This document shows, piece by piece, positions 8,479 through 17,850 of a DNA stretch of 55,875 nt (positions are counted from its first letter, which is position 1; every line of letters starts with the position of its first letter). Made by a program: the position numbers and the translations under genes. Under the pieces are notes generated by a model. That model ran no database searches. It had not been told where the DNA came from and saw only the letters and a list, made by a program, of their open reading frames with translations. This stretch comes from an uncultured Acinetobacter sp. (GTDB lineage: Bacteria; Pseudomonadota; Gammaproteobacteria; Pseudomonadales; Moraxellaceae). The DNA lies in contig CAJYTY010000001.1 in assembly GCA_913777945.1 (NCBI GenBank), positions 1 through 55,875 on the forward strand, written 5' to 3'.

Positions 8479-8748
8479 TTACTCTGCCTCATAAAATTTT
8501 GCTGCGAACAGCGTTTGAATTTCTTCCAGTGCTTTTTCTTCATCAGCACCATCAATCACCAATCTTAATGTTGTGCCTTTACCAGCACCTAACATCAACA
8601 ATGACATAATATTTTTTGCATCAATCAATTTTTCACCCTTACCAATTTGTATCGAAGAGCTAAACTTGGTTGTGACTTCAATAAGTTTACCAGATGCACG
8701 TGCATGTAAACCGAGTTTATTAATTACATCAATTGTTGTGTCTATCAT
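8479..8748 (-). CDS. ptsO: HPr-like phosphocarrier NPr of the nitrogen PTS
   Basis: This 89-residue HPr-fold protein has the phosphorylatable His15 in [11 protein letters not shown]. The region corresponding to the regulatory serine reads [16 protein letters not shown]. Acinetobacter lacks most sugar PTS transporters, and the linkage to rapZ is that of NPr in the PTS-Ntr chain (PtsP to NPr to PtsN), which links nitrogen and potassium status to regulation. ptsN itself is not in this window. The ATG overlaps the rapZ stop by 4 bases (ATGA), indicating coupling. Confidence 0.9.
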   Translation of the reverse strand: MIDTTIDVINKLGLHARASGKLIEVTTKFSSSIQIGKGEKLIDAKNIMSLLMLGAGKGTTLRLVIDGADEEKALEEIQTLFAAKFYEAE

Positions 8749-9596
8749 GACCAGTGCTTCATTTCTCTATGTAAGATTTGGACAGTCCATTTTGCCTTAA
8801 GAGCCTGTTTGAGTCTATCCACGATATAAACTGAACGATGTTGCCCACCTGTACATCCCACTGAAATGGTCATGTAATGTCGATGTCCTTCCGCAAAAGC
8901 TGGCAACCATTTTTCCAAGAAGTTATAAATATCGGTAAACATTTCATTGGTTTGTTGATTGCTTTCTAAAAAACGGCAGACGGGATCATCCAACCCAGAA
9001 AGACGACGCAACTCTAAATCCCAATGCGGATTAGGTAAATGACGAACATCAAATACATAATCGGCATCAAGCGGAATGCCATGTTTATAGCCAAACGATT
9101 GTAGAATCACAATTAACTTATCAGACTGCCCCAATCGAGACAGCAAAATATGTTTAAGATCATGGACACTTTTACCCGTCGTATCAATATGCACTGTAGA
9201 GCGGAATTGTATCGGTATAAGCAACTGTTTTTCTTCCTGTATACATTGCAACAGGCTATTAAAACGATTTGCTAAAGGATGTGGTCTACGCGAAGAACTA
9301 AACCGTGCAACTAAGTCTTGATCTTGCGTGGTTAAATAAATGATATCCACCGTACCATGTTTTTTTAATTGCTCAAAAACATGATCGAACTCTTGCATAT
9401 CCGCACGAGTACTTCGAATATCCACACCTAAAGCTAACTGCTCTAAATTATTTTCATGATCCAGTTTAGCTACAATTTCAGGCAATAATGCCAAAGGTAA
9501 ATTATCTATACAATAATAGCCCAAATCTTCAAGCACCTGTAATGCAGATGATTTTCCTGAACCTGACTGTCCTGTAACGATAAGAATACGCTTCAT
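8745..9596 (-). CDS. rapZ: RNase adapter protein RapZ
   Basis: This 283-residue protein starts with the P-loop [10 protein letters not shown] (residues 9-18). It continues with [15 protein letters not shown] and [11 protein letters not shown], and has the C-terminal [18 protein letters not shown] motif of the YvcJ/RapZ family. In E. coli RapZ delivers the sRNA GlmZ to RNase E and so tunes glucosamine-6-phosphate synthase. Acinetobacter may use it differently. The gene lies 23 bases after panC and overlaps npr by 4 bases. Confidence 0.95.
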   Translation of the reverse strand: MKRILIVTGQSGSGKSSALQVLEDLGYYCIDNLPLALLPEIVAKLDHENNLEQLALGVDIRSTRADMQEFDHVFEQLKKHGTVDIIYLTTQDQDLVARFSSSRRPHPLANRFNSLLQCIQEEKQLLIPIQFRSTVHIDTTGKSVHDLKHILLSRLGQSDKLIVILQSFGYKHGIPLDADYVFDVRHLPNPHWDLELRRLSGLDDPVCRFLESNQQTNEMFTDIYNFLEKWLPAFAEGHRHYMTISVGCTGGQHRSVYIVDRLKQALKAKWTVQILHREMKHWS

Positions 9597-9619
9597 CGCA
9601 TATCGACCTTTAATTTATT

Positions 9620-10465
9620 TTATGTTTTGAAATTAATTTGTAAATTATCAATCAAACGTGTTGAACCTAATTTAGCCGCAATAAATAAAACTAAATCACG
9701 ATCAAACTCTTCAATTGGTTGCAAATTAGGTTGACGAGCTTCTACATAATCCACAACAAATCCAGCTCGTGTCAATTCCGTTGAGATATTTGCTAACACT
9801 TGTGAAAGTGATTGCCCCTCTCCCAAACCAACCTCAGCTTGTTTTAACAACTGATAAATTGTTGGCGCAATACTTCGTTGCTCTTCTGACAAATATCCAT
9901 TGCGTGAACTTAAAGCCAAACCATCTGCTGCTCGTACAATTGGTACGCCGATGACTTCTAATGGAATATTTAAATCCTGCACCAACTGACGAATTACAGC
10001 CAATTGTTGATAATCTTTTTGCCCAAAAAAAGCATAATCAGGTTGTACAATATTGAATAGTTTAGTGACAACAACCGCCACGCCATCAAAATGACCTGGA
10101 CGCGATTGACCACATAAATCATTTGTAATTTGACTAACACTAATATTGGTTAAACGAGGCTGCTTGCCATACATTTGATCGACAGAAGGGGCAAAAATAA
10201 TGTCACACCCTACATCTGCCAACAAACGACTATCTTGTTCTAACGTACGTGGATAACTATCAAAATCTTCACCCGCACCAAACTGGATTGGATTAACAAA
10301 AATACTCACCACCACGACATCACAGATTTTTTTTGCAGCGCGCACTAAAGTCAAATGACCTTCATGCAAGTTCCCCATAGTTGGAACAAAACCAATAAGT
10401 TTTTTTGCTGTTCTTGCTGGAGCTAATGATGCAGTTAAGCCTTGTATTGTTGTTTCTGTTTTCAT
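9620..10465 (-). CDS. panC: Pantothenate synthetase
   Basis: This 281-residue enzyme condenses pantoate and beta-alanine using ATP, the last step to vitamin B5. The nucleotide-binding [15 protein letters not shown] contains the HxxH (HIGH-like) pair. [10 protein letters not shown] and ALSSRNGYL (the KMSKS-like region) are also present. It starts 3 bases after the panB stop, so panB and panC are translated as a unit. Confidence 0.97.
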   Translation of the reverse strand: MKTETTIQGLTASLAPARTAKKLIGFVPTMGNLHEGHLTLVRAAKKICDVVVVSIFVNPIQFGAGEDFDSYPRTLEQDSRLLADVGCDIIFAPSVDQMYGKQPRLTNISVSQITNDLCGQSRPGHFDGVAVVVTKLFNIVQPDYAFFGQKDYQQLAVIRQLVQDLNIPLEVIGVPIVRAADGLALSSRNGYLSEEQRSIAPTIYQLLKQAEVGLGEGQSLSQVLANISTELTRAGFVVDYVEARQPNLQPIEEFDRDLVLFIAAKLGSTRLIDNLQINFKT

Positions 10466-10468
10466 GAG

Positions 10469-11278
10469 TTAGAGCTCAACTTGAAAAGTGTGTTCTTTAG
10501 CAGGAAATGATTGGTTTTGAACAGCTGCATGATACGATTTAAATGCATCTACAATTGCTGTTTCGCCCGCTTGTTCTTTCATGAAATTACGGACAAAACG
10601 CGCAACTCGACCAAAAGTCAAACCAAGCATGTCTTGTACAACCAAAACTTGTCCGTCAGTTTCATTGCCTGCACCAATACCAATCACTGGAGTATTAGGA
10701 AATAGTTCAGCAATTTCCTTGCCTAACTGAGCTGGAACACACTCTAATAATAATACCGCAGCACCTGCATCAACCACAGCTTGGCAATCCGCAATTAATT
10801 GATCTGCTGCTTCACGCGTTCGTGCTTGAAGTTTATAGCCACCGAATACGTGTACTGATTGTGGCGTTAAACCCAAATGCACGCAGACAGGAATACCATT
10901 ACGTGTCAAAACTTGGACTAATTCACTTAACCAAGCACCACCTTCGATCTTGACCATTTGCGCGCCAACTTGCATCACTGCTTTCGCATTTTTCAAACCA
11001 TCTTCAAGCGTTGCATAACTCATAAATGGTAGATCAGTCATAATTAAGGCGTGCGAATTACCACGACGTACAGCTGCTGTATGATAAGCCATATCTTCAA
11101 CTGTCACAGGAAGTGTGGAATCTCTTCCTTGAATCGCCATTCCTAGAGAATCACCAATTAAAATTGTATCAATTTCAGCCAATTCCATCGCTTTAGCCAT
11201 ACTTGCATCGTAACAAGTAAGACATGAGAACTTACGTCCATCAGCTTTAAATTTTCTTAAGTCACTTAGACTAATCAT
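10469..11278 (-). CDS. panB: 3-methyl-2-oxobutanoate hydroxymethyltransferase
   Basis: This enzyme makes ketopantoate from alpha-ketoisovalerate and 5,10-methylene-THF. The family blocks YDASMAKAMELAEIDTILIGDSLG and MVKIEGG are visible, followed by ECVPAQLGKEIAELFPNTP and IGIGAG. The frame opens at 11299, but the ATG at 11278 is preferred: AGAGGA lies 8 bases before it, it gives 269 residues, and the protein then starts MISLSDLRKFK as usual for PanB. It lies 39 bases after folK in the same operon. Confidence 0.96.
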   Translation of the reverse strand: MISLSDLRKFKADGRKFSCLTCYDASMAKAMELAEIDTILIGDSLGMAIQGRDSTLPVTVEDMAYHTAAVRRGNSHALIMTDLPFMSYATLEDGLKNAKAVMQVGAQMVKIEGGAWLSELVQVLTRNGIPVCVHLGLTPQSVHVFGGYKLQARTREAADQLIADCQAVVDAGAAVLLLECVPAQLGKEIAELFPNTPVIGIGAGNETDGQVLVVQDMLGLTFGRVARFVRNFMKEQAGETAIVDAFKSYHAAVQNQSFPAKEHTFQVEL

Positions 11279-11317
11279 GATGATATCCTCTGCAGGCATT
11301 TCCAGAACGAAACAATC

Positions 11318-11806
11318 TTACGCAGTTGCCCAAGATTGATCTGCGATTACAGTCAAGTTTGCTTGCTGCACTAGTTCTAAATCTTTTAATGAGTGCCCAT
11401 TTAACTGTAAATGAGCATCTAAATCTAATAAGGGAAGGATCACAAAATCACGTTCTAAAATACCAATATGTGGTACGGTCAAACGTTCATTTTGAATCTG
11501 CTCTTGACCATAAATCAATAGATCTAAATCAAGCGTGCGCTCTCCCCATCGCCTTAAACGAATACGACCAGCTTCTTGCTCAAATTGTTGTAATTGGTCT
11601 AATAAGGCAAGTGCTTCAAGTGTCGTGTCCAATTGAACAACGGCATTTAGATAATTTGGCTGGTCCTGAGGACCCATCGGTGGACTTTGATAAAGCCTTG
11701 AAACTTTTACCGAACCTAAACTAGCCAACTTCACAACAGCTTCGCTAAGAATCTGTTGTGAATCACCTAAGTTACTGCCTAAACCGATATAGGTACGAAT
11801 AGTCAT
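11318..11806 (-). CDS. folK: 2-amino-4-hydroxy-6-hydroxymethyldihydropteridine pyrophosphokinase
   Basis: HPPK transfers pyrophosphate to the pterin precursor in folate synthesis. The 162-residue protein has the N-terminal YIGLGSNLGDSQ, the MGPQDQPNYLNAVV segment and the metal- and substrate-binding RWGERTLDLDLLIYG, followed by LTVPHIGILERDFVI. Its ATG overlaps the pcnB stop by 4 bases. Placement beside panB links folate and pantothenate supply, since PanB consumes methylene-THF. Confidence 0.97.
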   Translation of the reverse strand: MTIRTYIGLGSNLGDSQQILSEAVVKLASLGSVKVSRLYQSPPMGPQDQPNYLNAVVQLDTTLEALALLDQLQQFEQEAGRIRLRRWGERTLDLDLLIYGQEQIQNERLTVPHIGILERDFVILPLLDLDAHLQLNGHSLKDLELVQQANLTVIADQSWATA

Positions 11807-13257
11807 TGCGTCGGTCCAAAAACCACTTGGCTCAGATCACGTTGTACACGCTTACGCTTAAGGATCGGATGATCTGCATTGATTTGTCCTGAAACGGCAG
11901 TCGCTTTTTCAATAAAACGGCTAGTTGATTCATCTGCTCTAACACGTTCTTTCTTGGCACGGCGGCTTCTAGGCTCAGGGACATTTACCAAAGGCTCAAT
12001 CTCAGTGGTCTTTGGCTCATCAACTTCAACTGTCTTACGACGTGTTTTACTACGTTGACGGTTGTATTGACGAATTGCGACTTCTTTCTGATCGATTGAC
12101 ATTTCTTGGTAAGCTTCCCACCAAATACCCATACCTTCAGTGCTGCTATCACCTGATTTCTCACGTAACAACAAGAAGTCAAAGCCTGCACGGAAACGTG
12201 CATGTCCAGCTAAAGCTTCAATTTGCTGTGGTTTTGGATTGAGCAAACGGGTTTGCATTTCCCATACTTCACGAATGAAAGTTTCAGCAAAACGAGGAAT
12301 AATGGTACGTGTGGCTTGACGTTTCAATACATCTAAACCAGCTTGGGCACGTGCTTCAGCAGGAACAACACCTTTATTTAAATAAAAATCACAACGCTCT
12401 AAGAACGGCTTCCACAACAATACTGCATAAAAAAATGCGGGATTAATGGTCTTACCAATTTGAATTCGTTGATCAGTATTTTTAGCTGCACGTTCGATAA
12501 AAGCTGTTAGATTTGGAGGAATTTCAGCAAATAATTGCTTCCAAACCCCAAACTCAATCAACATCGGCAAAACGCGTGCAAGATGTCCCATAGTAAATAA
12601 TTTTTGAGACTCATCGTATAATCGATGAGGTGAAACGTCACGTAACAGTTGCGTCATTTCAACATCAAAAACATCAATAATCGATTGATCAATTTGGAAG
12701 TTGAGTTTCGCAGCAAAACGTAAAGCACGTAACATCCGAACAGGATCTTCTTCAAATCGCTGTGCAGGCTCACCTAGAAAACGTAAAGTGCGCGTTTTAA
12801 TATCATCAACCGCATGACAAAAATCTAGCACGATCGCTTGGCGCGGTTGATAATACAAAGTATTAATTGAGAAATCTCGACGTGCAAAATCTTGCTCAAT
12901 TGTTCCCCAATTATTATCTCGCAGGATCATACCAGAAGCACTGGTGACTGCTTTTTTGGGAGGAGCGCGGAAAGTTGCGACTTCAATCAGTTCGCGACCA
13001 GAATAAACATGTGCTAATTCGAAACGTCGACCAATAATTCGGCAACGTCGACCAAAAACTTCTTTCACTTGTGCTGGTGTTGCATTGGTGACAGCATCAA
13101 AATCCTTAGGATTAAGACCTAACATCATATCGCGAACACCGCCGCCCACAATATATGCCTCATAGCCAGCTTTCGTTAGGCTATCGATTACATCTAATAT
13201 TGAAGAAGGGAGTTGGGCTGTGGACAAACCACATTTTGACGCACGCAAAGTTTGCAA
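11803..13257 (-). CDS. pcnB: Poly(A) polymerase I
   Basis: This 484-residue class II nucleotidyltransferase adds poly(A) tails that mark RNAs for decay. The head domain holds YIVGGGVRDMMLGLNPKDFDAVTNATP with the catalytic DxD, RRFELAHV, and RDFSINTLYY. RFEEDPVRMLRALRFAAKL follows. The C-terminal tail is basic (RQRSKTRRKTVEV, PRSRRAKKERVR), as in PcnB rather than CCA-adding enzymes. The only plausible start upstream of the conserved core is a TTG at 13255-13257 with GGAG ten bases before it. It heads the pcnB-folK-panB-panC-rapZ-npr-darP run. Confidence 0.95.
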   Translation of the reverse strand: MQTLRASKCGLSTAQLPSSILDVIDSLTKAGYEAYIVGGGVRDMMLGLNPKDFDAVTNATPAQVKEVFGRRCRIIGRRFELAHVYSGRELIEVATFRAPPKKAVTSASGMILRDNNWGTIEQDFARRDFSINTLYYQPRQAIVLDFCHAVDDIKTRTLRFLGEPAQRFEEDPVRMLRALRFAAKLNFQIDQSIIDVFDVEMTQLLRDVSPHRLYDESQKLFTMGHLARVLPMLIEFGVWKQLFAEIPPNLTAFIERAAKNTDQRIQIGKTINPAFFYAVLLWKPFLERCDFYLNKGVVPAEARAQAGLDVLKRQATRTIIPRFAETFIREVWEMQTRLLNPKPQQIEALAGHARFRAGFDFLLLREKSGDSSTEGMGIWWEAYQEMSIDQKEVAIRQYNRQRSKTRRKTVEVDEPKTTEIEPLVNVPEPRSRRAKKERVRADESTSRFIEKATAVSGQINADHPILKRKRVQRDLSQVVFGPTQ

Positions 13258-13303
13258 AAGACACTGTCTCCTACGTCAGGACGTAAATAACAATTTGTCG
13301 CTA

Positions 13304-13356
13304 ATCATAGCTCTAACACACTCAAAGGGCAATTTATTCTGTTGAAGTTTCAACAG
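13304..13356 (-). promoter_or_regulatory. pcnB promoter with upstream 18-base palindrome
   Basis: On the minus strand TTGCCC (13327-13332) and TATGAT (13304-13309) are separated by exactly 17 bases, a good sigma-70 promoter about 45 bases from the pcnB start. Six bases upstream of the -35 lies CTGTTGAA-GT-TTCAACAG (13339-13356), a perfect 8-base-arm palindrome. It could be a regulator site; without a U tract it is a poor terminator for comEA. Confidence 0.5.
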
Positions 13357-13396
13357 ATCAGTATCTTTTAATTGCAATATCATCTTTATTTTTATC

Positions 13397-13825
13397 CTAT
13401 AATGCTAAGCGTGCTTTATTTTTCTCAAGCAATTTTGGACCAATTCCTTTTACATTGACCAACTCATCCACCGTTTTAAAACCACCATTCTTTTGGCGAT
13501 ATTCAAGAATTGCCTGAGCCTTTTTCTCACCAACACCATTTAAAGTCTGTAACTGCTGTAAATTTGCTTGGTTCAAACTAATCTTATCGCCCTGAATATT
13601 GGTAGAAGATGAAACTTGCTGAGAACTCTTCTGTGGCGTAGGTCTTGATAAATAATAATTATTGTTAGGCTGCTTCGCTAATTGCTGATCACGTGCTTGT
13701 TGTTGAGCTTTCCATTTTTCATAGGATTGATCGAATGGCTGTGCACTTACATAAACAAAGCAGCTTAAAAATATAAAAATAAACAGAATAAAGTTATGTT
13801 TGCTGCATGGTTGCGGCAAATTCAT
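13397..13825 (-). CDS. comEA: ComEA-like competence protein (helix-hairpin-helix DNA-binding)
   Basis: This 142-residue exported protein has a signal peptide with hydrophobic core FILFIFIFLSCFVYVS and AxA-like cleavage near residue 28. A Gln-rich linker (KAQQQARDQQLAKQ) follows, then a C-terminal pair of helix-hairpin-helix motifs (NLQQLQTLNGVGEKKAQAIL; VKGIGPKLLEKNKARL) over the last roughly 60 residues. ComEA binds incoming DNA in the periplasm and ratchets it through the outer membrane during natural transformation. The gene begins inside mazG, overlapping it by 32 bases in another frame. The symbol is by family. Confidence 0.88.
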   Translation of the reverse strand: MNLPQPCSKHNFILFIFIFLSCFVYVSAQPFDQSYEKWKAQQQARDQQLAKQPNNNYYLSRPTPQKSSQQVSSSTNIQGDKISLNQANLQQLQTLNGVGEKKAQAILEYRQKNGGFKTVDELVNVKGIGPKLLEKNKARLAL

Positions 13826-14600
13826 TGGATTTCCCCTGAAGTTTTAAATGTCGTTTTGCTTGCTCCCATAGTTCATCCATTTCTGCCAAACTCATTTCTT
13901 GCAAGTCTTTATTTTGTCTTTGTGCTTGTTGTTCAATATATGCAAATCGGCTTCTAAATTTATGAATCGTTGCCAATAATGCAGTCTCACTCGACACGCC
14001 AAGTTTACGTCCTACGTTAATTAAAGAAAATAGACAATCTCCAAATTCTTCTTGTATTTCATCAGTTTTTTGAGTTTTTATTGCCTGTTGTAATTCCTCT
14101 AATTCCTCATTTAACTTTCCATAAGCATCTTCAACTGTTTCAAAATCAAAACCCAACTGCGCTGCTTTTTTTTGAATCTCATGTGCCTGTACCAATGCTG
14201 GCGCATGTTTCACTTCATCTAGTCGAGATTGAGCCTTACCTTGTTTTTCTTGTTGCTTAATTTTTTTCCATAATTCACTAACTTGTTCTGGATCTAAATT
14301 TTGATATTTTTCAGCTTGAAATACATGTGGATGACGACGAATTAATTTTTCACTAATCGCATCTACCACATCATGAAAGTTAAATGCTCCTTGTTCACTA
14401 TACATCTGAGATTGGAACACGACCTGCAATAACAAATCGCCTAACTCATTACGAATTTCATTTAGATCACCCTCTCGAATCGCAGCTTCTACCTCATAGG
14501 CTTCTTCGATCGCATAACGGGTCAAACTATTTGGTGTTTGTTGTTGATCCCATGGACACTTTTGTCTTAATTCGTGCATGATTTCTAATAACTTTTCCAT
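13794..14600 (-). CDS. mazG: Nucleoside triphosphate pyrophosphohydrolase MazG
   Basis: MazG hydrolyses (d)NTPs to monophosphates and pyrophosphate; in E. coli it is linked to housecleaning and control of ppGpp responses. The 268-residue protein has two tandem MazG domains. The first has CPWDQQQTPNSLTRYAIEE and the EExxE metal motif EEAYEVEAAI; the second has EELEELQQAI and EEFGDCLFSLINVGRKLG. The ATG at 14600 is chosen over upstream TTG codons because GGAG lies 6 bases before it and E. coli MazG starts at the same point. Confidence 0.95.
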   Translation of the reverse strand: MEKLLEIMHELRQKCPWDQQQTPNSLTRYAIEEAYEVEAAIREGDLNEIRNELGDLLLQVVFQSQMYSEQGAFNFHDVVDAISEKLIRRHPHVFQAEKYQNLDPEQVSELWKKIKQQEKQGKAQSRLDEVKHAPALVQAHEIQKKAAQLGFDFETVEDAYGKLNEELEELQQAIKTQKTDEIQEEFGDCLFSLINVGRKLGVSSETALLATIHKFRSRFAYIEQQAQRQNKDLQEMSLAEMDELWEQAKRHLKLQGKSNEFAATMQQT

Positions 14601-14693
14601 GAGTTTCTCCAAATACACCAAATTGTTGCAGCCTGAACCTGCTTATGCGTAATATACGCCGATTAAAGAAATATGATAAAGCAAGGGAAAGTA

Positions 14694-15467
14694 ATGCAAC
14701 ATAGCGTATTTATCAGTGGGGCCGCACAAGGAATTGGTGCTGAGATCGCACGTATGTTTTATCGACAAGGTTATAAAGTTGGTATATATGATATTAACGA
14801 TGAACAAGCGCGACAATTAGCCGATGAACTTGGGGAAAATGCGAAAGCGGGCTATCTCGATGTAAGCAACTTTCGCCAATGGCAAATCGCTTTACAAGAC
14901 TTTAGTAATTGGGCGGGTGAACTCAATATTTTAATTAATAACGCTGGCATCCTATATTCAGGTGCATTTGAAAACACCCCCATCCAATCTCATTATCGCA
15001 CCATCGACATCAATGTAAAAGGTGTTTTTAATGGTTGCCATGTTGCCTTACCTCACCTACAAAAAGCCAGTTTTGCTCGTGTAATTAATCTTTCTTCAGC
15101 TTCAGCAATTTATGGACAAGCAGATTTAGCCTCATATTCAGCAAGTAAGTTTGCTGTTCGTGGTTTAACAGAAGCTTTAGACGTCGAGTGGCAGAAATAT
15201 AATATTCGTGTGCTTGATGTAATGCCTTTATTTGTACAAACCAATATGGTGAAGAATATGGATGCGGGCAGTATTCAAAATATTGGCGTAGATTTAACCC
15301 CCGCTGATGTAGCAAAACAAGTATTACATCTAGCACAACAAAAAGATCACGCCTTGATTCCAACACACACTCCTATAGGAATTAAAACTAAATTAATGTA
15401 TCAATTGTCGAGCATCAGCCCTCAGTTTTTAAATCGCCTCACTAATATCTTTTTAGCCAAGCGATAA
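14694..15467 (+). CDS. Short-chain dehydrogenase/reductase
   Basis: This 257-residue classical SDR has a cofactor motif that reads SGAAQGIG near residues 8-15, with Ser in place of the usual first Thr. NNAG is at about residue 82, and the catalytic Tyr-Lys pair is in YSASKF. The substrate is unknown. A frame opens earlier at 14673, but the ATG at 14694 has AAGGGAAAG just before it and gives the standard N-terminus. It diverges from mazG and ends in a bidirectional terminator shared with relA. Confidence 0.88.
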   Translation: MQHSVFISGAAQGIGAEIARMFYRQGYKVGIYDINDEQARQLADELGENAKAGYLDVSNFRQWQIALQDFSNWAGELNILINNAGILYSGAFENTPIQSHYRTIDINVKGVFNGCHVALPHLQKASFARVINLSSASAIYGQADLASYSASKFAVRGLTEALDVEWQKYNIRVLDVMPLFVQTNMVKNMDAGSIQNIGVDLTPADVAKQVLHLAQQKDHALIPTHTPIGIKTKLMYQLSSISPQFLNRLTNIFLAKR

Positions 15468-15471
15468 GCAT

Positions 15472-15501
15472 AAAAAAGCTGCATATAAATGCAGCTTTTT
15501 T
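15472..15501. terminator. Bidirectional terminator between the SDR gene and relA
   Basis: The stem AAAAAAGCTGCAT/ATGCAGCTTTTTT with a 4-base loop has A and T runs on both sides, placed between two convergent genes. Confidence 0.88.
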
Positions 15502-15512
15502 ATATTTATGAT

Positions 15513-17819
15513 CTAACTTCCTTGAACCAATCGTCGTGCGCTGATAATGCCCGGCTGCTGCTCTAAACGAGCTAAAAGCCGAGACAATTGCGCCAAACCT
15601 TTCACTTCAATCAGTAACTTCATATTGGCAATCCCATCTGCCTCAGAAATCGTATTCACCTGACGAATATTGATTTGATCTGAGAAAATCACTTGCGTGA
15701 GGTCTTTAAGTAGACCACGACGATCATAGGCTTCAACCACAATTTGCACGCTCTGACCACGCGTTGGCTGCATTTCCCAATCTGCTTCAACAGCACGCTC
15801 AGGCTCTTGTGTAGTCATACGCAAATAATCTGGACAAGCAACCTTATGGATACTGACACCACGATTTAAAGTGATATAGCCCCCAATCGACTCACCATGT
15901 ACAGGTTGACAACACTGTGCAATATGCAATTCAACATTATCCAAACCATCAATCAAAATCCCATGCGCAGATAAGGTATGGCTGGCACGTGGATTTAAGG
16001 CAGGTTTTAAGACCAGTTCAGGCTCATCTTGATCCAAGTGCATCTGGCGATTCACTTGATTCATCAAGGCATGCAAACTGATATCACCGCTGACCAAAGC
16101 AACTAAAATATCATCGCCAGATTTCAGATTAAAGTGAGATGAATAGTCTTTAAGATCGATACTTTTAGGGTGAATTGCTAACCGTGCTAACTCTTTATTG
16201 AGTAACTCACGCCCCACCTCAACATTCTTACTACGATCTTGTTGTCTAAACCAATGGCGTAACTTGTCACGCGCACGAGCAGTTTTGATATAACCTAAAG
16301 AATTCACCAACCAATCACGATTCGGTTCGCGATCCTTTTTGGTTAAAATCTCAACCTGTTCACCCGTCTTCAAGGTATAGGTTAATGGCACATAACGTTG
16401 ATTGACACGTGCCGCATAACACTTATTACCTACCTCAGTATGTACATGATAAGCAAAATCTAAAACCGTCGAACCTCGTGGCAACTCTTTAATATCACCG
16501 TCACGGCTAAACACATAGATTTTTTCAAAATTCTCAAAATCTTGAATTTGATCTATACCATTTGACTCTTCATCTTCACCATGTGGTGTGGTTTCGGTAC
16601 GCTCTTGATAATGTTCCAGTACCGCACGTAAAGAATGTAGACGATGATTAAATGAATGATCTGTATTTTTTGCACCTTCTTTATAATTGAAGTGCGAACA
16701 AACGCCCAGTTCGGCTTCATTGTGCATTTCAAAGGTACGAATTTGTACTTCTAAAGACTTATTTTCAGCAATCACTGCTGTGTGTAATGAACGATAGCCG
16801 TTGGCTTTTGGATTGGTGACATAGTCATCAAACTGGTTCGGGATATGACGCCACAACTGATGCACAATACCTAAAGCGTGATAACAGTCTGGTACACTTT
16901 TTACCAATACACGCACTGCACGAATATCATAAAGCTGATCAAAACTCAGATTTTTGCTTTTCATTTTTCGATAAATCGAATAAATGTGCTTCACTCGTCC
17001 AGTGATTTCCGCCTGAATATGATGCATACCCAGTTCAGTTTTTAGCTTATCAATCACAAACTGAATATATTGCTCTCGCTCTAAACGCTTTTCATTCAGC
17101 AACGATGCAATTTCTTTATAACGCTCAGGTGCCAAATAACGGAAAGCGAGATCTTCTAATTCCCATTTTAGCTGTGCAATACCTAATCGATGTGCAAGTG
17201 GTGAATAGATCGTTAAAATCTCACGTGCAACGCGTTCTTGGCGTTCTTTACTTGCAGTGGCTAATTCACGTAAAGCATAAGTACGTTCAGCCAATTTGAT
17301 CAAAACGACGCGTACATCTTCTGTCACTGAAATCAGCATTTTATAAATGCCGTTTAAATGCTCACGCTGATTGTTATTAAAATGATCTTCTAAACGTTTA
17401 TTTTTTTCAATCAATTCAGAGAGCTTACCCATCGCAAGTGTGCCTTGTACAAGACCAAGCACCTGTTCGCCGAATTGTTGTTGAATATCCTCTAAAGTAA
17501 TTAAACCTTCGCGCACACTTCGATACAACACTGCCGCTGACAATGTGTCTTCATCAACATGTAAATGCGCCAAAATATCAGCCATACCAATACCTGTACT
17601 AAAGGTATTGCTACGATGATGAACCGTGGTTTCTAATTCTTTTGCCAAGGTCAGCTCTGCAACTTTTTGAAGTTGCTTTAGCTCTGCCCCATCCAAAATA
17701 TCACGCACTCGATCTAGCCAAGAGACCAGACCACTTTGCGCTTCAGCGGCATGTTCTACAGTCGTTTCCTCTGACAACTCATGGAGTCGTCCAGGTAACT
17801 GCTCACGTACTGTGACCAT
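15513..17819 (-). CDS. relA: GTP pyrophosphokinase (ppGpp synthetase I)
   Basis: This 768-residue stringent-response enzyme makes (p)ppGpp on starved ribosomes. The N-terminal pseudo-hydrolase domain has lost the catalytic HD: the family position reads AAVLYRSV where SpoT has HD. The synthetase domain contains NQFDDYVTNPKANGYRSLHTAV. A TGS domain (about residues 430-490: IYVFSRDGDIKELPRGSTVLDFAYHV without a break) follows, then a helical and conserved-cysteine region (ELHIAQCCQPVHGESIGGY), and an ACT domain at the end. AGAGGAG precedes the ATG. The synthetase-only character favours RelA over SpoT. It lies 31 bases after rlmD, probably cotranscribed. Confidence 0.95.
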   Translation of the reverse strand: MVTVREQLPGRLHELSEETTVEHAAEAQSGLVSWLDRVRDILDGAELKQLQKVAELTLAKELETTVHHRSNTFSTGIGMADILAHLHVDEDTLSAAVLYRSVREGLITLEDIQQQFGEQVLGLVQGTLAMGKLSELIEKNKRLEDHFNNNQREHLNGIYKMLISVTEDVRVVLIKLAERTYALRELATASKERQERVAREILTIYSPLAHRLGIAQLKWELEDLAFRYLAPERYKEIASLLNEKRLEREQYIQFVIDKLKTELGMHHIQAEITGRVKHIYSIYRKMKSKNLSFDQLYDIRAVRVLVKSVPDCYHALGIVHQLWRHIPNQFDDYVTNPKANGYRSLHTAVIAENKSLEVQIRTFEMHNEAELGVCSHFNYKEGAKNTDHSFNHRLHSLRAVLEHYQERTETTPHGEDEESNGIDQIQDFENFEKIYVFSRDGDIKELPRGSTVLDFAYHVHTEVGNKCYAARVNQRYVPLTYTLKTGEQVEILTKKDREPNRDWLVNSLGYIKTARARDKLRHWFRQQDRSKNVEVGRELLNKELARLAIHPKSIDLKDYSSHFNLKSGDDILVALVSGDISLHALMNQVNRQMHLDQDEPELVLKPALNPRASHTLSAHGILIDGLDNVELHIAQCCQPVHGESIGGYITLNRGVSIHKVACPDYLRMTTQEPERAVEADWEMQPTRGQSVQIVVEAYDRRGLLKDLTQVIFSDQINIRQVNTISEADGIANMKLLIEVKGLAQLSRLLARLEQQPGIISARRLVQGS

Positions 17820-17850
17820 ACCATTCTCCTCTGGATATGTAACTCATTCT

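Noticed and set aside
13339..13356. Palindrome after comEA as a rho-independent terminator
   Set aside because: The loop is only two bases and the following bases are not U-rich; it is better placed as a site upstream of the pcnB -35.
17521..17600. Possible SpoT identity for the 768-residue Rel/Spo protein
   Set aside because: The hydrolase HD signature is replaced by other residues, which fits RelA rather than a bifunctional SpoT.
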